From contig JAIPKB010000002.1 of assembly GCA_021733795.1 (NCBI GenBank), forward strand, positions 1-64,000: a DNA stretch of 64,000 nucleotides, given 5' to 3'. A model generated the notes under the pieces. It worked only from the letters and a program-made list of their open reading frames with translations, searched no databases and was not told the DNA's origin. Of the stretch, positions 1 to 8,993 are shown in pieces. Positions within the stretch are counted from its first letter, which is position 1. Each line of letters starts with the position of its first letter. Made by a program: the position numbers and the translations under genes. The DNA comes from Akkermansiaceae bacterium. GTDB taxonomy: Bacteria > Verrucomicrobiota > Verrucomicrobiia > Verrucomicrobiales > Akkermansiaceae.

Positions 1-333
1 GGCGAAGAGGGGGCGATGATCCTGCCGCACACCAGCGGTCCGCAACTGCTGCCCAGGGACAAATTCGCCGCCACGCCGCGGCCGGCGGTCAAGGGGGAGA
101 ACCACTACCATGCCTTCGTCAACAGCATCCTAGACAACACGCCATGCGAGTCGTCGTTCGACATCTCAGGCGCCATGTCGGAAGCCGTGATTCTGGGCAC
201 CGTGGCGCTCCGCTCGCCCGGCGTCAAACTGGAATGGGACGCCCCGGCCCTCAAGTTCACCAACTCCGAGGAAGCGAATTCCCGGCTCCGCAGGTCCTAC
301 CGCGAGGGCTGGAAAATCGAGGGCCTGGGATGA
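1..333 (+). CDS. Gfo/Idh/MocA family oxidoreductase, C-terminal part
   Basis: The reading frame is open from the first base of the window, so only about the last 110 residues are visible and the NAD(P)-binding Rossmann half lies outside. The visible stretch matches the C-terminal end of the secreted-type Gfo/Idh/MocA dehydrogenases common in Verrucomicrobiota and Planctomycetota: a LLPRDKF segment, then NHYHAFV, then a glycine-rich strand ending LGTVALRSPG and LEWD, and a closing YREGW. These enzymes usually oxidise or epimerise sugars with a nicotinamide cofactor; the substrate cannot be told from this fragment. The stop codon overlaps the start of the next gene by four bases (ATGA), which suggests translational coupling to the phosphodiester glycosidase downstream. 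Confidence 0.8.
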   Translation, partial: GEEGAMILPHTSGPQLLPRDKFAATPRPAVKGENHYHAFVNSILDNTPCESSFDISGAMSEAVILGTVALRSPGVKLEWDAPALKFTNSEEANSRLRRSYREGWKIEGLG

Positions 334-1295
334 TTCCACGCCAGGCGACGACCGCGTCTTTTTCCACCACTCGATTGCCCCACCCAATGATGCAAGCCGC
401 TTTACCTAAACCGTTGGCGGTGATGCTCGGGCTGGCCGCCACCTTGCTGGTCGCCACCGCCGACGACGGACTAACAAAGGCACCCGCCGTGTTGAGTGTC
501 CGCTTGCAAGCGGCTCCGGGCGCGGACCAACCCGCGCCGGTGGTCGGCTGGAGTGAGTCCTTGAAAAAGCCACGCCCGCTGCGGCTCCACTTCCTCCGCA
601 TCGACCTCACAGACTCCCGTATCGAACCCTGTGTGGTGCTGGCGGATGATCCGGACGGTCCGGGCCCGGCGGAAGCCAAACTCACCCGGTCGTCGGAATT
701 GGCCAACCGCACGCCCGGCTTGCTGGCGGCGGTCAATGCCAATGCGTTCGCCCATCTGGCCACCGCCACTCCGGCGGAACGCAAGCGCGGCTGGTTCGCT
801 GGTAAATCCGTCGATATCCAGGGGTTGGCCGCCGCCGATGGCCGCATCCGCAGTGAGCCGCAGGCAGGCCGGATTTCGTTCTGGTTCGATGCCGCGAAAC
901 AACCGCATCTGGGGCCGCCGACCGCCACCGGGCTGGTCCGGCAAGGGGTGGCCGATTGGGGGGAGTTGCTGCTGACCGGCGGGAAGGTCGTCGCCAAGCC
1001 GGCGTCCGTGCTTCATCCCCGCACGCTGGCTGGCTTCGATCCCGCCCGCCACTGGTTGCTGTTGGTCGTGGTCGATGGCCGCCAACCCGGAACCAGCGAA
1101 GGGATGAGCCTCCCCGAAGCGGCCGTGCTGATGCAACAACACGCCTGTTCCGAAGCCATCAACCTCGACGGCGGCGGCAGTTCCATTCTTCTCCAAAAGC
1201 AGCCTGACACCCCCGGCTTTACCATCATCAACCATCCGTCCGATGGAGTGCCGCGGCCGCTCCCGGTGATGCTCGGCGTCCGCCAACGGAATTGA
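330..1295 (+). CDS. secreted phosphodiester glycosidase (NAGPA-like) family protein
   Basis: This 321-aa protein carries the NAGPA (phosphodiester glycosidase) domain in its second half. Typical signs are the VVVDGRQPGTSEGMSL segment and the EAINLDGGGSS motif near the C-terminus, which is the family's most conserved block. The family hydrolyses the bond between N-acetylglucosamine and a phosphodiester in animals; bacterial members probably act on related glycan or envelope phosphodiesters. The start at 330 was chosen because its ATG overlaps the previous stop and a GAGGG sequence lies seven bases upstream. A second Met pair at 387/390 begins a cleaner signal peptide (hydrophobic LAVMLGLAATLLVATA), so translation from there is possible. 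Either way the protein is predicted to be exported. Confidence 0.82.
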   Translation: MIPRQATTASFSTTRLPHPMMQAALPKPLAVMLGLAATLLVATADDGLTKAPAVLSVRLQAAPGADQPAPVVGWSESLKKPRPLRLHFLRIDLTDSRIEPCVVLADDPDGPGPAEAKLTRSSELANRTPGLLAAVNANAFAHLATATPAERKRGWFAGKSVDIQGLAAADGRIRSEPQAGRISFWFDAAKQPHLGPPTATGLVRQGVADWGELLLTGGKVVAKPASVLHPRTLAGFDPARHWLLLVVVDGRQPGTSEGMSLPEAAVLMQQHACSEAINLDGGGSSILLQKQPDTPGFTIINHPSDGVPRPLPVMLGVRQRN

Positions 1296-1313
1296 AGTTC
1301 AATGCCTATAATT

Positions 1314-1514
1314 CTACAGTGTGTTAATAGATTTGACGTTTTCGTAACTATTCAGGTCTTTCAGCGGGCAATCGGCAGCCGCCGCCACCTGCGGTCCGTT
1401 GAAGCACGCGGGCAGCCCCATCTGCATGTTGGACTGTCCTGAGCACAGCCAGACATCACCGATCTTTGTTTCATGGTATGCGGTGATCCTGCGTTTCTGG
1501 AAATCCCGGTCAGC
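1314..1514 (-). pseudogene. remnant of a sialate O-acetylesterase, directly behind the GH20 stop
   Basis: On the minus strand, in the same frame as and immediately after the stop of the GH20 gene, 66 codons remain open before a TAG. They encode IGDVWLCSGQSNMQ, the nucleophile-serine block of sialate O-acetylesterases, followed by a plausible continuation (GLPACFNGPQVAAAADCPL). Nothing recognisable of the roughly 100 residues that precede this block in the family, nor of the 300 that follow, is present. There is no start codon or ribosome-binding site of its own. It is best read as a 3'-deleted relic of a fourth gene in the GH20 row; intact relatives occur at 53.9-59.8 kb. Confidence 0.75.
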
Positions 1515-4500
1515 TCACGGTACCACGACGATCCGGCCTTTTCCTTCAATCCACTTTTCGGTGGCGGCGGTGTAGGTGCCAACCGGTTTTACGACCTTGG
1601 CGACGGTGAGAGACTTGACGGTCAAAACGCCGGCCTGGCCCCCGGGGCTGTCGGTCCTGACAGTGGTGTTGGCCGCCATGACCAGCGCGGCGACACTTTC
1701 GTTGCAACCGTTGAGGCTCAGGTAGGCGGCACCGTTGTTGCCGGCGTTGAGCACCGTGATGCTGGCGCTGTCCTTGATCTGATTGCTGTTGCTCCAGTGC
1801 AGGCAGTCGTTGAATCCCTGGCCGCCGACGAGCACGTCGCCGCTGATGGCGTCCACGCCGTCGGGCTTCTCGAGTTGCACGCGGCCGGTGCGGACGTGGA
1901 AGGTGCCGCTGGTGGTGTTAGGCCGGGCGCCGGCCAGGCGCAGCGGATCATTTTTGAGGTGGCTGCTGGACGGTGCCATCAGCAACGCCACGTCGCCCGT
2001 GCCGGAGATCGTTCCCGTGTAGCACAACGCGTTGCCCGCACCGCTGTCGATGGTGAGGGTGTGGCCGTTGGTGATCAGGTCGATGTCGCAGGTTCCGGTC
2101 TGCCAGCCAAACTTGGTGTCGCCGGTCATGTTGCCGGTGTTGCCGGCACCGATCTCCCGGTTGGGGACGACGTATTCCCCCTGGATGTCGACGCGCGGAT
2201 CGATCGTGACCCCGCCGCCGCCCTCCAGCCACGGCTGCGGCGCCTTGTGGGTGCCTGCGGCGATCTTCTTGCCATCCACGACGAGCTGTTTGATAGTCAC
2301 CTGGCCGTCGGTTCCGGTGCGGATCCCGGCCCGGCCGTCGAGGACGATCCTGGCCAGCGTGGTGTCGTGGCCGGCGAGATCCAGCAAGCACGGCTGGGCC
2401 TTGCCATTGAGGGTGACGGTGGCGGCGGGCCCGAACTGCCCGTCGCCGCCCAGCACCACGGTGGCAGTGCTGGAGCCACCACCGACCAGCAGGCTGCCTG
2501 GGATGGCGGTCACGCCGGCGGGCTTGCTGAGTTTCAGCACCCCGGACGTCAGCACGGTGGGGCCGGTGTGGGAATTCCCCGCGCGGCCGGTGATCTCGAT
2601 CGGCGGAGCACCGGCGGCAGCGCTGAACGTCACGCCACCGGCCCCCGTGATGAATCCGCCGTAAGTGACCGGCTTGTCGCCGGTCGCGGAAAACGTCAGG
2701 CCGAACCCGCCGGTGCGGACCGGGATGGCGCAGGTGCCGGTGGCCGGACCGAAGGTGGTCGCCGCCGTGAGCACGGCAATCGAGTCCGCCCCGAGGGTCG
2801 CGTTGGGGTCATCGATCACGCCGCCAGTCTCGACCGACTTCACCTCGCCCACCACCACGAACCCGCCGCCGGTGATCCAGCCGTCGGCCGCCGTGTAAAC
2901 GCCGTTGGGCAATTGTTTGCCCGCCAGCTTCAGCGAGCCGACCGTTAGAACGCCGCCCGCCTTGGTGTCGTCGGTCGCAATCCTAGTGTGCGGGGCCATT
3001 GCGAGACTGGCGAATTTTTCATTGCAGCCGTTGAGGTTGAGGCTTGCCCCTCCGCCTGGCGAGTCGAGCAGTTCCACTGCGGCGGCGTCGTTGAGTTGAT
3101 CGTCGTTTGCCCAGTAGAGGCAATCGTTGGCGCTCCGGCCGCCAACCACGATCCGGCCGCCCGCGGCATCGACGCCCGCGTCCTTGGCCAGCGTCAGGCG
3201 GCCGGCCTTGACCTGCCATTCGCCGTTCATCGTGTTCGGCTCGCTGCCGCCCAACACCAGCGGCGAGTCGGTGAGTTTGCCATCACCCCCGCCCTGGATG
3301 ACCTGCACGGTACCGGTGCCGGAAATGGGTCCGTCATAGCGGCCCGCCCTGCCGCCGGAGCCCTCGAAGCTCAGCGTGAAGCCGGGGTTGATGACCGGGT
3401 TGAGGCATCCTTCGCCCGTTCCCTGGAAGCTCGTGTCGGCCGCGAGCCTGGCGACGCTGCCTTGTCCCAGAACCCGGCCCGGATTGGTCACCACGCCGCT
3501 CACCTCGACCATCAACTGCAGCCTGATCTCGCGCACGACCATTGGATCGCCCTGTGGCGGGGTGCCGCGCAGGCGCACCGCCTTGACCTGGTTGTCGCTC
3601 AGCACCGCCCTGGCGGCACCCCCGGTCAGTTTGGCAACCGTGACATAGCTGCCGCCGTCGGCCGAGACCTGCAGTTCCGTGCCGTCGACCAGCCCCCGGC
3701 CGTTGATGCCCGTCCGGACGTCGATGGCGTGGACGAGCGCGGGCTTGGCCAGCGTGACGGTGAATGAATCGCCGGCGGCAGGTGCGGTGGCGGATTGATA
3801 GAAGGTGTCGTCCCTGCCGTCGAAGGCGAACACGGGCAGCGACAGGTCACGGCTGCCGGCGTCCGCCGCGAAGGTGGCGTCGATCACGGGTTGCTGAGGC
3901 AGGCCGATGAGCCTGCCCACGGCCGCGTCCAGCGCTTGATAGCGTGCGGAAAACCCCGCCTCCGTGGCTTGGTTGTCAGGTCCCCAGGTGCGCTCCTGAC
4001 GGCCGGCGACGGTGCGCACCCTGGCGGCATTGACTTCGGCGGATGCCTCCCAGGCCACCAGGATGGCACCGAGCACCGCCTCGCCCTTCCGGAGCTTGCT
4101 GGTGTTGCACTCGTACATGCTCCACTGCGCCCAGGGAAGTTCCAGATCCCACGGGCAGGTGATGGTGGCGTATCCCTGATCGATGAACTTGCGCGCCATG
4201 TTGCTTCTGCCGATCCAGGTCATGATAATGATGTCCTTGGCTGCCGCGTTGCCCAAACCCTCCCACTTGATGGTCTTTCGGCCGTGCTTTTTGACGAGCT
4301 CGTTGACCCGCGCGATGAAGTAGTTGGCCAGATCGCCGTCGGTTTCGAGGCCGTGCTTCGCCATGAACCCCTTGAACCCGGGGCTGAGCGTCACCCGGCC
4401 CATCGAGACCTCGTCGCTGCCGATGTGGAAATACGGGGACGACTTGAAAACGTCGCACATTTCGCCGATGAGGGTGTCGAGGGCGGGGTAGATTTCCTCG

Positions 4501-5492
4501 CTGGCCATGTTCATGCACCCCAGGCCGACCGGTTGCCCGGTGGCGGGGTTGATGGCGTCGAAGATTTCCGGCAGACAGTTCAGGGCGGCACCGCTGTGGC
4601 CGGGCATCTCCAGCTCCGGCACGATGGTCACCCCGCGGGCGTCGGCGTAGGCGACCAGCTCCCTGAGTTCCTCCAGCGTATAGCGTATCGGGCTCTGCGG
4701 CTTGGCTCCCAACTGCGGATAGCGAGTGGACGGAAAGCACCATCCCTGGTCGTCGGTTAGGTGCAACTGCAGGTAGCGCACCTTGTAGAAGCGGCAGGTT
4801 TCCACCATCTTCCTGAGCCATTCCACCGGCTGCGCCTGCCGCCCGCAATCGACCATCATGCCGCAGAAATCCGCGGCCGGCCAATCCTTGACGACGAGTC
4901 GGCGCAAGGCCGCCCGGCCGCCGGCCTGGGTGATCGCCTGCAGTATGGTCGCGCTGCCCTCCGCCACCGCGCGGTAATCGAAACCCTCCACCACCGCCTG
5001 CGCGCCGATCGTCACGGTGTGCGCGCCGTCGGTGGTGCGGACCAGCTCCGGTGGACGACAGACGAGGATCGGCTCGTCGGCTTTGATCTCCCGGTTGATC
5101 CTGAGGACAATGTCGCCGGCGTGCCCCGGGCCGTCGGCAACCGTCAACTCGAGGCCCGTCAGCCCGCGAATCTCGCCGGCGAGGATGGCGGCCAAGGGGG
5201 CGAGACCGCCGTCGGCAACCACGATGCGACTGGTGGCGGTGAGTTCCATCACCCCCGGTTTCACCTCAATGGTCTTGGGCCAGGGGATCAGATTGAGACC
5301 GGGATGGGTGTCGGCCGGGTCGTGCGCGCCGGGCATCGCGGCGGCCATGATCGCGCCGTTGAAGGGGGTGTCGCGCTCATAGACCCCGGCTGGAGCGGCG
5401 GCCACGGCCAAGCCGGCCGGCCCTGCCGTGAAAAGGATCCACAGTGCCGCCAGGGCGGCTGTTGGTTGCGCTTGTTTGCTCTTTGTTTTCAT
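1515..5492 (-). CDS. secreted GH20 beta-N-acetylhexosaminidase with F5/8-type and beta-strand repeat modules
   Basis: The 1325-aa product would remove terminal GlcNAc or GalNAc from glycans by substrate-assisted catalysis. It has a signal peptide (residues 1-32), a GH20 N-terminal domain (about 65-200) and the catalytic barrel (about 205-490). The catalytic Asp-Glu pair is D360-E361 in HIGSDEV; LHLTDDQGW and VPELEMPGHS are also family landmarks. An F5/8-type C (discoidin-like) domain lies at about 545-662. Three successive repeats of roughly 200 residues follow, each resembling autotransporter-associated beta-strand units (SGTGxV..., GGxxNDCLxWxNxxQ, LNGCNE). No outer-membrane beta-barrel follows, so these are likely stalk or adhesion modules rather than a true autotransporter. 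It starts 35 bp after the next GH20 gene and is probably cotranscribed with it. Confidence 0.93.
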   Translation of the reverse strand: MKTKSKQAQPTAALAALWILFTAGPAGLAVAAAPAGVYERDTPFNGAIMAAAMPGAHDPADTHPGLNLIPWPKTIEVKPGVMELTATSRIVVADGGLAPLAAILAGEIRGLTGLELTVADGPGHAGDIVLRINREIKADEPILVCRPPELVRTTDGAHTVTIGAQAVVEGFDYRAVAEGSATILQAITQAGGRAALRRLVVKDWPAADFCGMMVDCGRQAQPVEWLRKMVETCRFYKVRYLQLHLTDDQGWCFPSTRYPQLGAKPQSPIRYTLEELRELVAYADARGVTIVPELEMPGHSGAALNCLPEIFDAINPATGQPVGLGCMNMASEEIYPALDTLIGEMCDVFKSSPYFHIGSDEVSMGRVTLSPGFKGFMAKHGLETDGDLANYFIARVNELVKKHGRKTIKWEGLGNAAAKDIIIMTWIGRSNMARKFIDQGYATITCPWDLELPWAQWSMYECNTSKLRKGEAVLGAILVAWEASAEVNAARVRTVAGRQERTWGPDNQATEAGFSARYQALDAAVGRLIGLPQQPVIDATFAADAGSRDLSLPVFAFDGRDDTFYQSATAPAAGDSFTVTLAKPALVHAIDVRTGINGRGLVDGTELQVSADGGSYVTVAKLTGGAARAVLSDNQVKAVRLRGTPPQGDPMVVREIRLQLMVEVSGVVTNPGRVLGQGSVARLAADTSFQGTGEGCLNPVINPGFTLSFEGSGGRAGRYDGPISGTGTVQVIQGGGDGKLTDSPLVLGGSEPNTMNGEWQVKAGRLTLAKDAGVDAAGGRIVVGGRSANDCLYWANDDQLNDAAAVELLDSPGGGASLNLNGCNEKFASLAMAPHTRIATDDTKAGGVLTVGSLKLAGKQLPNGVYTAADGWITGGGFVVVGEVKSVETGGVIDDPNATLGADSIAVLTAATTFGPATGTCAIPVRTGGFGLTFSATGDKPVTYGGFITGAGGVTFSAAAGAPPIEITGRAGNSHTGPTVLTSGVLKLSKPAGVTAIPGSLLVGGGSSTATVVLGGDGQFGPAATVTLNGKAQPCLLDLAGHDTTLARIVLDGRAGIRTGTDGQVTIKQLVVDGKKIAAGTHKAPQPWLEGGGGVTIDPRVDIQGEYVVPNREIGAGNTGNMTGDTKFGWQTGTCDIDLITNGHTLTIDSGAGNALCYTGTISGTGDVALLMAPSSSHLKNDPLRLAGARPNTTSGTFHVRTGRVQLEKPDGVDAISGDVLVGGQGFNDCLHWSNSNQIKDSASITVLNAGNNGAAYLSLNGCNESVAALVMAANTTVRTDSPGGQAGVLTVKSLTVAKVVKPVGTYTAATEKWIEGKGRIVVVP

Positions 5493-5527
5493 GAGGTTGT
5501 CTTTTTATCTGAGGGCTGCGCCCGGTT

Positions 5528-8500
5528 TCAGCGGGGGGCCAGGGTGCCGTCAGCGTTGATTTGCGCCTTGACGAGACCTTGCGGCGTGGCAAAACCCACG
5601 ATGGCGAGTTGGGCTGGCGACAACCCGGCCGCGGAAGTGCCGAAGCGCACCGTGCCCTCGCCCTTGATCGTCAGGGTTTTGGTCAGGTCCCACTCTTTCG
5701 CGGACGAACCGGCGAAGGAGATGGTACCCTTCTGGTCCTTCTTCGCGCCAAGATCAATGATCGTCTCGGTTTTGACCGTGAGGGAGCCGAGGGTTTCGGA
5801 ACAACCTTGCAGGCACAACGTAGCCCGGGGGTTTTTGACGTCCTTGTTAAGCGGCAGAGTGGTGATCGAGGAGGTGTCGGCCAATTGGTCGGATTGTTCC
5901 CACAGCAGGAACGATTCGTTCCAGCCGTCCGCGCCGCCCATTTCGACATCACCGGAAAGCGCGCTAACCCCCGGCACTTTTCTCAGCACCATGGTGCCGT
6001 GTCGCAGGTGGAAAACACCCTTGAAGGTGTTGGGCTTGTTGCCCCTGAGATTGGACGGATAGGTGACCCAGTTCCCGGCATAACCGCCGTCCCAGTTGAT
6101 CCGGCCACCGTTGCCGATGAAGATGGTGTCGAGGGCGGTGCCATTGCCGCCGCCGGTCGACCAGTTGAGCGTGTGGCCGTTGAGGTCGAGCACGCCCGGA
6201 GCCTCGCCGCATTGCCAGTTGAAATCGGTGTCGCCGACCAGCTTGCAGTTGAAGTCCGGGCCGAACACCTTGGCGATCAGATCCCACGAGCCGCTGATTT
6301 CAGTGGGCATGAGATTGGCCGGAACCGCCTGCGCGATGAACTGTAAATCCGCCTGCAACCCGGGATTGAGTATTTCCTGGGTGCTCGGGGTTGTTGGCAC
6401 GCCGGTCTTCTGATCCGGCCCGTAGGCGCGCAACTCGGTGATCTCAACGCCCTTGGTCCGGTTGTTGCCTAACACGGTGGCGCGAAGGTAGCGGGCTTTC
6501 CGTGGCGCAAAGACATGGCTGTAGCCGGTGGCCGCCGCGGCAACCGCATTGCCGCCGGCATCGGCGACCGTGGTCCATGCTTGGTTGTCCGTCGATAATT
6601 CAAGGACGTATTGATAGGCACGGTTGTCGTCCGGGTTCCAGAACGTGTGAAGGGTGATCCGATTCACCTCCAGGGCCTTGCCCAGATCCACCGTCACCGC
6701 TTGCCGCGCGTTGCCCCCACTCAGGCATTCGTTTCTATCAACCAGGCCATCCACCGTCAGTTCGACAAACTCCTTGGCGCTCTCCGTCGCGGTCACCGGT
6801 TTCTTATAGGTCAGGCTGAACGGGTCGAAGTCCGCCTTGCGCGCCAGCATCCGCCACGGCACCCCCTTGGCCTCGCCCGCTTCATCGAAGTATTGGAACG
6901 TCACGGTGGCATCATCGGTAATCCGGAACGGCTGGGTGAATTCCGGGGAATTCGTGGTTACCGGGCCGTTGATCTGATAGCGCACCGCGCCGGTCTTCAG
7001 GTGTTTGACCAAGTCAAAAGCCAACGCATGGGCGAAGCGCGGGTCCTCCTTGCGCACGGCACCAACCACGTTCACGGTGAACGGGTTGTTGTGGAACTCG
7101 CGGATCAGGGTCCGGCCGAGGGGCTGGCCGTCTTGGTCGAAGAGCCGCGCCTTGAAGAGGGTGGTGCTGCCAATCCCGGGCTTGGCATGGCTCAGGACGG
7201 CCGGATCATAGATTGGCGCATTGGCGTGCGGTATCTCCCAACTTTCCTTGTCCTCAAGGAGGTAGCGAATGGTGGCATCCTTGACATTACTGACAAGTTC
7301 CGCTTGCAAGGCACCCGTGTATTCATAGACCGGGCCGATGAACCCTTTGCCGCCGGCGATCATCCAATCCTCGAGTGACTGGACATTGCCGCCGATCCGC
7401 ATCTCCATCCCGGTGGTCACACGGTCAAACTGGTCCTGGCTGCGCGCGTAACGCTTGACGAATTGGGGATACGAGTCGGGAACCTTCGGGTTATAGGTCA
7501 CCTCATTGCGGACAGGCACCTTGAACCGCAGGACCCGCAGCGCGATGTTGCCGTGGTTCTGCCAGAACACCATCTCTGACCCGAGCATCCCGTCCCGCGC
7601 GAACTGCTGCTGCTTGCCATACGGCCGCCAGTCGTAGAGCACCTCGACCGGGTCGCCGATGCTGGGCTCCCAGGTGACCTGGACCACCGGTCGGCCGGCT
7701 TTGAGGGTGTTGGCGGTTTCGCCGTGCCGGTCCTCGCCGGGCTTGCTGGTGATGTTCCAGACCGTGCTGATGACGTCCTGGTCGGTGCTGGGGCATTCCC
7801 ATGCCATCGTCCGCTTGCCGTGTTTCTTGACGATGGCATTCATCCGGGAGACGTGCCACGCGAACAGGTCGCTGTCATCCTTGAGACCGTGGTCCTTGAG
7901 AAACTGCGCATCGTCGGTGTGCACCCGAGCCTCGTCGCAGCCGATGTGGATGTACGGGGAACTCTGGAAAACGGCGGCGATTTCGCCGATCATGACATCG
8001 AGCACCTCGTACATGCGGGGCATAGTGGGGTCCATTCCGGGACCCTTGCCGAAAGCCTCCGGCAGCCGGTGGCAGAGGTAGGTGCAGTGGCCGGGCGTTT
8101 CCAGTTCCGGCACCAGCGTGACGCCCCGCTCGTCGGCGTAGCGCACCAGGTCTTTGATTTCATCGAGCTTCCAGGTTCGCGCCGGGTCGCTGGTTTGCGG
8201 GTAGGCTGCGAACGGGAACAGACAGGCCCCGTCGTCCGAGAAGTGGAGGCGGAAGTAACGGATCTTGTAGAAACGGCACAGGTCGATCACATCCCGCAGG
8301 ACCTCCAACGAGTGTTCCTGCCGGGCAATGTCCAGCATCACTCCGTTGTATTCCGCGGAGCAGGCGTCCCGCACGACACCGGCCGGCACGACGACCTCAC
8401 CCTTGGCATTCCGGCCCATGCTCTGCAGGAGGGTCGCGGTGCCCATCGCCACCGCATTGTAATTCTGCCCGGCCACCGCAATCCCCGTCGCCGTCACGCT

Positions 8501-8851
8501 CAGCTCGTAGCTTTCGCGGGCGAGGTTGCCCTCCAGCTTCAGGGCGATCTCGTTCGCTGCCGGTCGGCCCGGCTCGGCACGCAGGGTGGCTCCGGTGGCC
8601 ATGCGGACCTCCTTCGCCAGAATCGCGGCGAGCGGCGCGAGCGACTGGTCCTCGTAAACGATCCGCCGACCATTGTCAATCACGCAGTTGCCCGCACCCG
8701 GACTATATTCCACCGGCCAGGGAACCAAGGCGGGACGTTCGACTGCTGCCGCCAGTGGGAGACCGGTGAGCAGCGTCAGAAGGAAGGCCGCCAGGGGGGC
8801 TGGTGACCGGGGCCCTCCGCGGCGCGTAACCGGTTTGTGATTGGCATTCAT
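5528..8851 (-). CDS. secreted GH20 beta-N-acetylhexosaminidase, second copy
   Basis: The open frame extends upstream, but the start at 8851 (MNANHK) is preferred because it opens a signal peptide with the hydrophobic core LAAFLLTLLTGLPLAAA. The 1107-aa protein has a GH20 N-terminal domain (about 45-165) and a catalytic barrel with LHFSDDG, VPELETPGHC and the catalytic pair D306-E307 in HIGCDEA. An F5/8-type C domain follows at around 690-830 (LVDRNEC to ELRAYGP). The C-terminus resembles a single autotransporter-type beta-strand unit and closes with AGLSPAQLA...GTLAPR, a pattern seen at the ends of verrucomicrobial repeat proteins. The usual W of the WxxED-type segment is less clear than in the first copy. 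It lies between two other GH20 genes on the same strand. Confidence 0.92.
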   Translation of the reverse strand: MNANHKPVTRRGGPRSPAPLAAFLLTLLTGLPLAAAVERPALVPWPVEYSPGAGNCVIDNGRRIVYEDQSLAPLAAILAKEVRMATGATLRAEPGRPAANEIALKLEGNLARESYELSVTATGIAVAGQNYNAVAMGTATLLQSMGRNAKGEVVVPAGVVRDACSAEYNGVMLDIARQEHSLEVLRDVIDLCRFYKIRYFRLHFSDDGACLFPFAAYPQTSDPARTWKLDEIKDLVRYADERGVTLVPELETPGHCTYLCHRLPEAFGKGPGMDPTMPRMYEVLDVMIGEIAAVFQSSPYIHIGCDEARVHTDDAQFLKDHGLKDDSDLFAWHVSRMNAIVKKHGKRTMAWECPSTDQDVISTVWNITSKPGEDRHGETANTLKAGRPVVQVTWEPSIGDPVEVLYDWRPYGKQQQFARDGMLGSEMVFWQNHGNIALRVLRFKVPVRNEVTYNPKVPDSYPQFVKRYARSQDQFDRVTTGMEMRIGGNVQSLEDWMIAGGKGFIGPVYEYTGALQAELVSNVKDATIRYLLEDKESWEIPHANAPIYDPAVLSHAKPGIGSTTLFKARLFDQDGQPLGRTLIREFHNNPFTVNVVGAVRKEDPRFAHALAFDLVKHLKTGAVRYQINGPVTTNSPEFTQPFRITDDATVTFQYFDEAGEAKGVPWRMLARKADFDPFSLTYKKPVTATESAKEFVELTVDGLVDRNECLSGGNARQAVTVDLGKALEVNRITLHTFWNPDDNRAYQYVLELSTDNQAWTTVADAGGNAVAAAATGYSHVFAPRKARYLRATVLGNNRTKGVEITELRAYGPDQKTGVPTTPSTQEILNPGLQADLQFIAQAVPANLMPTEISGSWDLIAKVFGPDFNCKLVGDTDFNWQCGEAPGVLDLNGHTLNWSTGGGNGTALDTIFIGNGGRINWDGGYAGNWVTYPSNLRGNKPNTFKGVFHLRHGTMVLRKVPGVSALSGDVEMGGADGWNESFLLWEQSDQLADTSSITTLPLNKDVKNPRATLCLQGCSETLGSLTVKTETIIDLGAKKDQKGTISFAGSSAKEWDLTKTLTIKGEGTVRFGTSAAGLSPAQLAIVGFATPQGLVKAQINADGTLAPR

Positions 8852-8993
8852 GGTGATTCTTGGTTGGCGGGTCCTGTCCCGCGCCGGTGGGGAGGGCCGC
8901 TGCCAATGCGCTTCCTGAGGACGGGTGCTCCGGCGGCCCACGGCGGATCCGCGGGTATCAGCCCGCTCGTTCCCGGTTTCATCGCCCGCCTCT

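Noticed and set aside
144..329. N-terminal extension of the phosphodiester glycosidase reading frame
   Set aside because: It overlaps the coding end of the Gfo/Idh/MocA gene, has no protein-like composition, and the start at 330 has a ribosome-binding site and ATGA coupling.
1473..2948. A 491-codon plus-strand open frame opposite the first GH20 gene
   Set aside because: Same reasoning: it mirrors the beta-strand repeats on the other strand and has no start signal or family.
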